Assembly: GCA_004352715.1 (NCBI GenBank)
Contig: SCFE01000085.1
Location: forward strand, 1,669,818-1,733,817
Length of the DNA: 64,000 nucleotides
From: Hofstenia miamia
Taxonomy: Eukaryota > Xenacoelomorpha > Acoela
Reading direction: 5' to 3'
The notes beneath the pieces were generated by a model. It ran no database searches. It saw nothing but the letters and a program-made list of their open reading frames with translations, and had not been told where the DNA came from. Both the position numbers and the translations under genes were made by a program. Shown one piece after another: positions 55,870 through 64,000 of the stretch (position 1 is the stretch's first letter; every line of letters starts with the position of its first letter).

Positions 55870-56753
55870 ATGGATTATGATGAAAATAGAAAACTAGTAA
55901 ATCTTGAAGATGAAGTCAGTAAGCAAGAAAAAAAGCTTTTACAACAAAAACGTGACTACATTAACCAGCAAAATGAAGTTCAATTCAACTTACAAGAAAC
56001 ATACAAGCCTATTACAAAAACTATTTCAGATCAAGGAGATCTGTTAAAAGATCAAACAAATGTCATTAAAGAAAATCTAAGAGATCAAACAAATGAATTC
56101 ATTCAAATGAGAAAAAATCAAAGGCAATTACAAGATGTAATAGAGGATTGGAAGCCATATAATCTTAATAATCTACAACAGTTAGAATATGAAAGTCTCT
56201 TGGAGATGAAAGTTCTCTAGCAGAAACAGAAACAAAGGCTCCACAAATTAAAACCAATTTTGATATAGATTTTCTAAATAAATATAGCTTAATTTTACCA
56301 AATGAACTTAAAACAATCAATGATTCTGAAAGAGAAAAAATAATTAAACAAATAGATGAAATTATAAAAGATAATGGTAGAAAAAAGACAAGTTTAACCA
56401 AAGGAAATAAAATATTGGAAAAGAAATATCATGAGTTAAAAGTTAAAATTGATGAGTTTGAAAAAATTAATAAACAAAAAACTAATTTAACAAATGATGA
56501 GCAAGCACATTATAATAAAATTATTTATGACTATAATGAAGTTGTTGATAAACATGACGAAAATAATGCACTTTATGATGTCTTAGTAAGTGATGGGAAA
56601 GAATTAGATAAATACAGAAAGTTTGTTGATTTTGTTAGGAAAAATACTCAATTGGTTGACTCAAATGAATCTAATGAAGGAAATATTCAAGGAAAAGGAC
56701 TTAAGGGTAGAGATACTCTACCTGCAATTAAAAAGAAAAAGAAGCCTTTCCCC
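55870..56753 (+). pseudogene. lysine-rich coiled-coil protein, one frameshift, runs into a gap
   Basis: ATG at 55870 opens a frame of 116 codons ending at a TAG at 56218. Homology-free but coding-like sequence continues in another frame from about 56199 to the gap at 56754, about 185 more codons. A 2-bp excess in the CTCT near 56197-56200 explains the shift: E-Y-E-S-L joins naturally to G-D-E-S-S. The product is more than 290 residues, rich in Lys, Asn, Glu, Asp and Gln with long heptad patterns (LLQQKRDYINQQNEVQF, IKENLRDQTNEFIQMR), and near the gap GNIQGKGLKGRDTLPA followed by a Lys run. No family recognised. A virus-derived or Polinton-like structural gene is one untested idea. Confidence 0.6.
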
Positions 56754-57753
56754 NNNNNNNNNNNNNNNNNNNNNNNNNNNNNNNNNNNNNNNNNNNNNNN
56801 NNNNNNNNNNNNNNNNNNNNNNNNNNNNNNNNNNNNNNNNNNNNNNNNNNNNNNNNNNNNNNNNNNNNNNNNNNNNNNNNNNNNNNNNNNNNNNNNNNNN
56901 NNNNNNNNNNNNNNNNNNNNNNNNNNNNNNNNNNNNNNNNNNNNNNNNNNNNNNNNNNNNNNNNNNNNNNNNNNNNNNNNNNNNNNNNNNNNNNNNNNNN
57001 NNNNNNNNNNNNNNNNNNNNNNNNNNNNNNNNNNNNNNNNNNNNNNNNNNNNNNNNNNNNNNNNNNNNNNNNNNNNNNNNNNNNNNNNNNNNNNNNNNNN
57101 NNNNNNNNNNNNNNNNNNNNNNNNNNNNNNNNNNNNNNNNNNNNNNNNNNNNNNNNNNNNNNNNNNNNNNNNNNNNNNNNNNNNNNNNNNNNNNNNNNNN
57201 NNNNNNNNNNNNNNNNNNNNNNNNNNNNNNNNNNNNNNNNNNNNNNNNNNNNNNNNNNNNNNNNNNNNNNNNNNNNNNNNNNNNNNNNNNNNNNNNNNNN
57301 NNNNNNNNNNNNNNNNNNNNNNNNNNNNNNNNNNNNNNNNNNNNNNNNNNNNNNNNNNNNNNNNNNNNNNNNNNNNNNNNNNNNNNNNNNNNNNNNNNNN
57401 NNNNNNNNNNNNNNNNNNNNNNNNNNNNNNNNNNNNNNNNNNNNNNNNNNNNNNNNNNNNNNNNNNNNNNNNNNNNNNNNNNNNNNNNNNNNNNNNNNNN
57501 NNNNNNNNNNNNNNNNNNNNNNNNNNNNNNNNNNNNNNNNNNNNNNNNNNNNNNNNNNNNNNNNNNNNNNNNNNNNNNNNNNNNNNNNNNNNNNNNNNNN
57601 NNNNNNNNNNNNNNNNNNNNNNNNNNNNNNNNNNNNNNNNNNNNNNNNNNNNNNNNNNNNNNNNNNNNNNNNNNNNNNNNNNNNNNNNNNNNNNNNNNNN
57701 NNNNNNNNNNNNNNNNNNNNNNNNNNNNNNNNNNNNNNNNNNNNNNNNNNNNN
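56754..57753. other. assembly gap, 1,000 N
   Basis: Second 1-kb gap of unknown true size, hiding the 3' end of the coiled-coil gene. Confidence 0.98.
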
Positions 57754-59700
57754 ATATATATTGGTTTTCACTGCTGTGACTATCTATGTGTTTTCATGCA
57801 TTAAATATATGTCCATCCATTTTCCTTATGAAAAATTTTTAAGAAATTGTTGCATATTTGTTGTATTAATATAACTTATATTCCTAATGAAAACATTTTA
57901 AATATTATCACATGTTTATCTCGTAAGTATATTAAATGGTTCATGTGTGTTGCAAATCGTACGTATATATACATGAACGCGTTTTTCACACTACTACAAC
58001 TGGCGCTTGGTCTATGTTACATAATTTCCTTTGCACTGATAAAAAAGTGAAGAACCGTATAAATTATTGAAATGTTTGTAAATATGATTAGATATTGCAA
58101 AACTTGCAAATATATAATGGTTTTATAATATTTTGAAGCACGCCGTTCAAAATTTTCTAGGACCCACCTGCTTTAAAAAGGGCTACATTAGAAAACAATC
58201 TTACCTTTTATAAGCGCTATTATCTGTAGTTGCTTGAAAAAATTTAACAAAAAGTCAATGTATATTTGAATGATTTTTTTTAAACGAAAAAAAGTGTTTT
58301 CAGCGGGATAACCAAATAAAGCGTATATACTGCTATGAAGTTACTTTACAAATCTTCACTCTAAAATTCGCACAAGAGAGATTGAATTTCGCACAAGAGA
58401 AATTTAACTTTGTACAAGAGAGATTCAATTTCGGACATTTGTTCACACTCTTTATATTCCATTTTCTTGCAATTTTTTTAGTAATGTAATAGCATGTTTT
58501 TGACATTCAAAGAAGTTCGGAGTTATATTTCAAATACGCGAGGCTTCTTCTGAAGTGGTTAGTTGAGGTTTTACTAGGTTTTACTTGCGTTGGAACCAGA
58601 CATGCAACATAGATACATACCTATTTTCGAGGTAATGCAAGGTAATTAAAACCCATTACTTTCGTTTTCTTTTAATTAAATTCATTATTCAATGCATTCA
58701 ACACCACGCCAGAGATGAAAGAGGAAACAGGTGGACCAATACAGTTTGCTGAAATTTGATACCCATAAGGCAAACATTCTTCAGGAAAGCATTTCTAAAG
58801 TGAAGCAATAGAATATAATACGTTCTGTAATAGGGAACAGATTAGAACAAAGAGATAGTGGGACAGGGCAAGGGGTTTTTGGCAGAGATGGACAAGAGCC
58901 GAAAAGTTAAACTCAATCCCACGTGGCCCACAAAACATTGAATTGCAATCTGTTGAAAATTGAATTTGTATTTCGTAATTTTCGTTAGTTTCATTTACTC
59001 CTAAAAATATCTATTGAATTTTTTGAATTTTAGTTTGTGATTTTTATTATGTTTCCAACATACCTTGTAATCCGAAAAATTGAAGATATTTATTGTCAAA
59101 CGGGTAGGAATAACCCCTGCCCACCTCCAAACTCTAGGAGTTAGTAAGGTTTGAATTTGGAGTACTGAAGCATTCCTTAGATATTGCATATTTTTTTCTA
59201 AAATTCTCTTGTCAAATTTTAGAAGAAATTTCATCTCAACATTTTATGAGAACTTTTATTCCACCATCTTGAGATGCTTTAATTCTACCTAACTACTCAT
59301 TTGTTAGTAAATTTTAAGGTTCACATTAGTTGAAAGTTATTTTATTCAATTGTTGTTGCAAATTGTTATTTATCATGAAAAATTATCTGAAAAATTTCAA
59401 GAAATTTGATCCAGCTGTACATCCAACTCACAATCTTAAAAATATATAGTTCCAGTGCCTAATGTTTTTTGTACATTTTGTACATTTATGTTATGGGTTT
59501 ACTTGATTATCACACAAATTGCAAAGCACTTTAAGATGTCCATGATAAAACTACCAGTAAGGAGGAAATAAATCATTCTAATATGTCAATAATAACTTTG
59601 CAGACGTTGATATCAGTATTTACCAAAAAGTTCACTGTGAAATTTAATAAGCACCCTAAGATTTGAAATGTTCTAATCTTATTAAGAACAGTATAATACA
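57754..59700. other. AT-rich sequence without recognised gene
   Basis: No coding homology seen on either strand. Open frames here (for example 57847-58050 and 59001-59234) lack conserved motifs and are short. It contains a small direct repeat at 58366-58434. Confidence 0.6.
58366..58434 (+). repeat. three direct repeats of about 22 bp
   Basis: Units with CACAAGAGAGATT, CACAAGAGAAATT and TACAAGAGAGATT, each followed by a T-rich spacer. Imperfect. Confidence 0.7.
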
Positions 59701-59708
59701 GACTAATC

Positions 59709-59729
59709 ATATATATATATATATATATA
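59709..59729. repeat. AT dinucleotide repeat
   Basis: About ten AT units between the hammerhead-like motif and the flanking sequence. Confidence 0.9.
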
Positions 59730-59757
59730 CGGTTTCGGTTTACTAAATCATCATCAG
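59730..59757 (-). ncRNA. hammerhead-ribozyme-like core near Penelope-like element
   Basis: On the minus strand CTGATGA (59757-59751) and GAAAC (59736-59732) are 14 nt apart, the conserved core boxes of a hammerhead. Penelope-like elements are known to carry hammerhead motifs in their terminal repeats, and the GIY-YIG remnant of such an element lies just upstream on the same strand. Stem II between the boxes pairs poorly, and stems I and III would have to use the AT repeat, so this is at best a degenerate copy. Confidence 0.4.
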
Positions 59758-59859
59758 ATATACAAATTTTGTGGAAATTTATAAATATACAATCAACTAC
59801 ACTTAATATTACAGATATTTAATGCATTCTCTAAAATAAATGTAGAAAAGAACTAGTAG

Positions 59860-60455
59860 TTTTCTGTCTGTTTAATAATTAATTTTTTCAGCATGGTTAA
59901 TAAATATAGCTTCTGCGATTTTAGTGTTTGTGGTTTTAATGATTATATTAAAAATTTCTGGTCTTGGTTGATGTAACTGTGTCCACCTTCTGATTTTAGG
60001 TGTCCCGAAAGGTGTTCATTAATTCTTGTTATAAAATGTCGCTAAGTTTCTCCGATGTAAGAATATTTACATTCTTCACAATCATATTTATATACAATGG
60101 AAGAAACTAGACATTTTTAGATGGTATATTTGTTCGGGATAATATCTTGGGTCTTTAAAGAGTACAATATTGGTTTTATCATTGGTTTTTTAAGTGTTTT
60201 GTTAATAGGGTCGAAACACTTGATTTAAGTTTTTTAGTGTTTGAATCGATGTAGACTATGGTAGTTTCCAATGATTGTTTTAGTACGTCTCTTATTTTCT
60301 GTTCTTCATTGTGAGCTGGTGCTCAACTAATTGCTTTATCTATGTACTTTTTAACAATTTTGTGTGAGTAGCAATTTTTTTTTTCCAAGATTTCATATAA
60401 ACTATTTATTGAATCAATTAGACTTTCATAATCTGGTGATATTTTGATTATTCGA
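59860..60455 (-). pseudogene. Penelope-like element, RT end and GIY-YIG endonuclease
   Basis: Minus strand: a segment SPDYESLIDSINSLYEILEKKNCYSHKI and KKYIDKAI (60440-60330) like the thumb/linker before the endonuclease, then VYKYDCEECKYSYIGET, R-H-F-I-T-R and EHLSGHL (60110-60010), the Cys-Cys plus YIGET...R...EH signature of the GIY-YIG domain in Penelope-like retroelements, and GGHSYINQ, followed by a decayed tail. Stops after GET and elsewhere; no RT core remains. It would cut target DNA for insertion. Confidence 0.8.
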
Positions 60456-60780
60456 TAAATTAATTTGTAAATCGAAATCGGTTAAATATGAAGCTCCCCC
60501 ATCATATGAACTTTGAAAAACTTTAAAAAAATATAAGTTTCTTGATGAAAATTGGATTCGATAGTCAAGTTCTTTAAAGAATTTATGAATTTTTAACAAT
60601 TTCCTTAAATTTTTCCAAAGTTTAATTATGTTTTCAGCAATTTCTACTATACAAAATTAAAGTTCCATAAATTTCTTTCAATTTTTCAACCATATAAATA
60701 ATAATGATTGTAGTTATTGTTATAAAGCTATTTATCACGTTTTCAATTAAATGAGATACATCAAACTATATTCCAAATAT

Positions 60781-60911
60781 TTAAAAACAATTAATCTTTT
60801 TACAAAGTTTAAGCTTTTTCCGGCTTTTTAAATCATTTCCATATTGATTGACCGCATTTTTTGCTTCTCTGTAGCTGCCAAGATTTTGGCCAAACCGCTT
60901 GAAAATAGTAT
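60781..60911 (-). CDS. BEN-domain protein, last exon
   Basis: The acceptor is TTTTTTTATAG at 60912 and above, with a clear pyrimidine tract. The exon starts in phase with the G left by the exon at 61125-61344, giving an Asp codon across the junction, then TIFKRFGQNLGSYREAKNAV, NQYGNDLKSR and a basic tail to TAA at 60781. The A-V-N-Q...L-K-S-R helix is what is expected at the end of a BEN domain (DNA or protein binding in chromatin factors). 131 bp. The plus-strand open frame here is its antisense. Confidence 0.7.
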
Positions 60912-61124
60912 CTATAAAAAAAGATTAATGTTTTTAATAAAACATACCAAATCCATTAGGAATCATATAATACATCAAGGATATTCAAAAAATCATGTGT
61001 TCGCTATTGTCAAATGTACATGTATAAATAAATTAAAACAAAAATATTAGAAATAAGTTTAAAGGAAAAATAAAAACAAATTACTGCACATTACACGAAT
61101 TTAAACTTCATTGAATAAAATTAC

Positions 61125-61344
61125 CTTTAAACAACTTTGCTCTTCGAGGGGAGAAGCTTGGTCGTCACCCAGAAACCTTTCGAGGACTGAGCATTCCTTG
61201 AATAAGTTCTTCTGGAGACCAAAGAATTCGATCAATATTTAACGCAAATTTGCTTTCACGATTGCCCTCTAATAACAACAAATTATGGCCATTGAACACA
61301 AAAGCGGGATCCTCGTCAATGGGTTCAGCTATTATTGGTTTTTC
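61125..61344 (-). CDS. BEN-domain protein, middle exon, with in-frame TGA
   Basis: 220 bp between an acceptor ATTTAG (61345-61346 = AG) and a donor AAAG|GTAATT (61124 and below). Phase 0 at the start, one base over at the end. It encodes EPIDEDPAFVFNGHN, ESKFALNIDRILWSPEELIQ and GMLSPRKVSG, a TGA (61165-61167), then RPSFSPRRAKLFK. The K-F-A...I-L-W-S-P-E-E-L helix followed by K-x-x-G and S-P-R-R is BEN-like. Frame and splice phase agree on both sides of the TGA, so it is a single nonsense change (CGA to TGA would do it), an error, or a recent loss. Confidence 0.7.
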
Positions 61345-61562
61345 CTAAATTATAACATTTTTTCAACATAATTATGTTTAAAAAATAGAAAATTTAAAAA
61401 TTGAAATCAAATATCAATCCAGTACCTAAAATAAAATAATATTTCATGAAATTAAGAAATATACCAGTAATAAATCTAGAAAATCGAACCCATAAATGAA
61501 TATTAAACAAAAACTTGCAAACTAATCAATACATTAACAATTTATAAGTGTTAAGAAATTAC

Positions 61563-61679
61563 ATGACTAGCACGAGGTCTATCTCGCAAATACTTTCTAA
61601 GAAGCCGCGTATTTTCCTTTGTCTCCTTTATGAGGTCTTCCATTAGGAGATTATTTCTAATTAGGTTTTGATTTATCAT
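61563..61679 (-). CDS. BEN-domain protein, upstream coiled-coil exon
   Basis: 117 bp, 39 codons in phase 0, between acceptor TTATTTAG and donor CAT|GTAATT. Begins with ATG and encodes MINQNLIRN and LLMEDLIKETKENTRLLRKY, a short coiled coil, then basic residues. BEN proteins often have such a coil before the domain. The Met may be internal or the start; a possible further exon at about 61725-61780 does not fit in phase. Composition is less AT-rich than the surroundings. Confidence 0.6.
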
Positions 61680-62038
61680 CTAAATAACACTATAATTCAA
61701 AAACTATTTATAAATTACTTATTTCAAAAATGCTTGCAGAAGCATTGTTGGATTCCAAAGAACTAGGAACTGTCTAAAATTGAAAGTGATAATATTGAAT
61801 AATAACATGAATATATGATAAATGAAGTAAAATGTAAATGATATTTTTTCAATTTTCGTGTATAGAAATTTAAAGGTAGACTATTCTTGCTAATAAGGAA
61901 CAGTCAAATTCATACAAAAATTCGCTAAAAGTGCCGGAATATAAAGATAGACAGTAAAAAATTTGCAAAAATAGATAGCGCAGCTATGAAAAATTGGCAG
62001 CAATACATAGCACAACTGCAAATAAAACAGTATCTATT

Positions 62039-62859
62039 ATATATATATATATANNNNNNNNNNNNNNNNNNNNNNNNNNNNNNNNNNNNNNNNNNNNNNN
62101 NNNNNNNNNNNNNNNNNNNNNNNNNNNNNNNNNNNNNNNNNNNNNNNNNNNNNNNNNNNNNNNNNNNNNNNNNNNNNNNNNNNNNNNNNNNNNNNNNNNN
62201 NNNNNNNNNNNNNNNNNNNNNNNNNNNNNNNNNNNNNNNNNNNNNNNNNNNNNNNNNNNNNNNNNNNNNNNNNNNNNNNNNNNNNNNNNNNNNNNNNNNN
62301 NNNNNNNNNNNNNNNNNNNNNNNNNNNNNNNNNNNNNNNNNNNNNNNNNNNNNNNNNNNNNNNNNNNNNNNNNNNNNNNNNNNNNNNNNNNNNNNNNNNN
62401 NNNNNNNNNNNNNNNNNNNNNNNNNNNNNNNNNNNNNNNNNNNNNNNNNNNNNNNNNNNNNNNNNNNNNNNNNNNNNNNNNNNNNNNNNNNNNNNNNNNN
62501 NNNNNNNNNNNNNNNNNNNNNNNNNNNNNNNNNNNNNNNNNNNNNNNNNNNNNNNNNNNNNNNNNNNNNNNNNNNNNNNNNNNNNNNNNNNNNNNNNNNN
62601 NNNNNNNNNNNNNNNNNNNNNNNNNNNNNNNNNNNNNNNNNNNNNNNNNNNNNNNNNNNNNNNNNNNNNNNNNNNNNNNNNNNNNNNNNNNNNNNNNNNN
62701 NNNNNNNNNNNNNNNNNNNNNNNNNNNNNNNNNNNNNNNNNNNNNNNNNNNNNNNNNNNNNNNNNNNNNNNNNNNNNNNNNNNNNNNNNNNNNNNNNNNN
62801 NNNNNNNNNNNNNNNNNNNNNNNNNNNNNNNNNNNNNNNNNNNNATATATATAAAAAAT
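62039..62859. repeat. AT repeat around a 791-bp gap
   Basis: TA repeats run into and out of 791 N (62054-62844). Confidence 0.9.
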
Positions 62860-62948
62860 TGCGGACCGTTTTCGTAAATACCGAAATCTACTTCACCTGC
62901 CTTAATTTAAAATTTGAATATATTGGTTTGTAAATTATAATTGAAAAA

Positions 62949-63110
62949 GTTGCAAACAAAGTTGTAAGTCTGAACACGATAAAACTTTGTTGAGAATATT
63001 TTAATTTGCGAAAAGTTGTGAAAATAGTTACAGGTTTGAACGCGATAAAACTTTGTTGTGAATATTTTAATTTCCAAAAAATTGTGAACAAAGTTGTATG
63101 TCTGAACGCT
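62949..63110 (+). repeat. 66-bp tandem repeat, about 2.5 copies
   Basis: Units start at 62949, 63015 and 63081. Each contains GTCTGAAC or GTTTGAAC and CGATAAAACTTTGTTG, and differs by a few bases. No coding sense is evident. Confidence 0.85.
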
Positions 63111-63325
63111 ACTTAAAGAAGAGTCGTTAAAAGCAATGTATTATAGATATTATTTTTTAATTGGTAGTATTGAATGGTATAGTTCTTCGATAGAAATAAA
63201 AGACTTGTTACAGGATTTCAATTTCTTTCATATATGTTCACTCCAAAAAAAATTATTTGAAATGTTAACACCGAGATACCTAACGGTTAGTCCGACAAGA
63301 AACAATTATTGCGTTATCTACCATT

Positions 63326-63342
63326 GGGGTACGACATACCCC
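63326..63342. repeat. palindromic motif GGGGTA-CGACA-TACCCC
   Basis: Perfect 6-bp inverted repeat with a 5-nt loop. A near copy, GGAGTA-TGACA-TACCCC, is at 63940-63956 in the same orientation. Confidence 0.6.
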
Positions 63343-63939
63343 AACCAAAGAAACTCCAAATAAAGTACATTGTTCACAAATATAACCGAAAATATAAATG
63401 TTTCCTTGAAGCAAAACGTACATAATATATACCTTGCTTTGAAGCAGAATTAAATTTGGCTGTTTCCTTATAAATCAATTATAATTATTCCTGAATTGTA
63501 TGTACAAACATGCACACATCTTTCTAGAACATTTGGATTTGCATTCGGTATAGAATAACTTATTATTGCCTCTCGCGAAGAGTGATTTAGGTTTGAGTTA
63601 ATCCTGTCCAACATTTGCTACAGTAACCAACCCTTTTGATATCTATCTACGCGAAATCCTTTACCACGACCTGCTTAAACAGTAAATTATAATATATGTT
63701 TCCTTACATATTCGAAAAACTGGGATATGAAAGACTGAGCAACATATAAGTTGAAAAATCTACTAAAGATCTATGTAGAGTATCACATAGCCCAATGGTA
63801 TCTAGAAGACAATTGCTGTGTAATTATTTTTCAAAATAAACTAATGAGTGAAAACATACTTAAGTGACTGCTTATAAAATAATAGTAAAAGTCACAANCG
63901 TGAATCAGTCTTTGAGCAATAGAACATTCAATGTTGGAT

Positions 63940-63956
63940 GGAGTATGACATACCCC
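63940..63956. repeat. palindromic motif GGAGTA-TGACA-TACCCC
   Basis: Second copy of the 63326 motif, about 600 bp away, with one stem mismatch and one loop difference. Confidence 0.55.
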
Positions 63957-64000
63957 AAAAATCGACGAACCGCTAAAAGAAGATGAAGAAACTAATATTG

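Larger units (their letters stand above)
63111..64000. other. AT-rich sequence, no gene recognised
   Basis: No homology seen; the frame at 63136-63363 is without motif. It holds two copies of a 17-bp palindromic motif (63326-63342, 63940-63956) and a single n at 63898. Confidence 0.6.

Noticed and set aside
60844-61050. Plus-strand frame of 68 codons
   Set aside because: Antisense to the last BEN exon and intron; no homology of its own.
61725-61780. Additional upstream BEN exon
   Set aside because: It has AG and GT borders and a Ser-rich open frame, but its phase does not match the next exon and the phase-compatible frame ends in a stop.
62888-63091. Minus-strand frame with repeated peptide
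   Set aside because: The repetition comes from the 66-bp tandem repeat, and the period being a multiple of three keeps the frame open.
1-64000. tRNA, rRNA or bacterial operon features
   Set aside because: No tRNA-like cloverleaf or rRNA sequence was recognised by eye, and ribosome binding sites or terminators do not apply to this eukaryotic sequence.

Overview
This is AT-rich eukaryotic, probably invertebrate animal, DNA. The support is its mobile DNA (Ty3/gypsy-type LTR elements, a LINE, a piggyBac, a Penelope-like element), GT-AG exons of a BEN-domain gene at the right end, and scaffolding gaps. I cannot name the species. Gaps of more than 70 N lie at 15755-15872, 23966-24072, 41447-41518, 54700-55699, 56754-57753 and 62054-62844. 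Single n or nnn joins lie at 13625, 19660, 34069, 48045-48047, 49362, 49534, 53986 and 63898; several of these are flanked by near-identical duplicated sequence.

Positions 1-54699 are almost entirely LTR retrotransposons nested in one another. Three LTR families recur, given here in transcript sense: A (starts TGTAGCATCATCC, ends GGATGTTACA or GGATGCTACA), B (starts TGTAGCATAATCC, ends GGATGCTACA) and C (starts TGTGACATAATCC, ends GATTCTACA). Elements, left to right: A1 (+, tail only, 381-2999); A2 (-, 3000-15704, complete layout but decayed, with two solo LTRs inside); R (+, RT to integrase remnant in three pieces: 15901-16322, 27327-28172, 39276-39423); B1 (-, 16323-27326, inserted in R, itself holding a C solo LTR that holds an A-type solo LTR); C1 (-, 28173-about 39275, the best preserved); D1 (+, 39424-about 53448, cut by an A solo LTR that carries a piggyBac, by a B solo LTR and by a LINE); then a C LTR with another A-type LTR start at the 54700 gap. 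Element layout is LTR, PBS, gag (coiled coil, capsid-like region, CCHC knuckle), protease, RT, RNase H, integrase, a large third ORF of unknown function, polypurine tract, LTR.

Positions 55700-64000 differ. A lysine-rich coiled-coil ORF sits between two 1-kb gaps. A Penelope-like GIY-YIG remnant is followed on the same strand by a hammerhead-like motif. Three spliced exons at 60781-61679 (minus strand) encode the C-terminal part of a BEN-domain protein with one in-frame TGA. The rest is AT-rich sequence with short tandem repeats.

Most worth following up: the conserved third ORF with its repeated Q-L-K-G motif; an ORF conserved in the transcribed leader part of family C LTRs; a stem-loop kept in the U5 of A, B and D1 LTRs; a 4-bp target preference of NTAN type; and the BEN gene. 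Almost every transposon gene is broken by stops or frameshifts, so coordinates mark regions of homology rather than intact reading frames.
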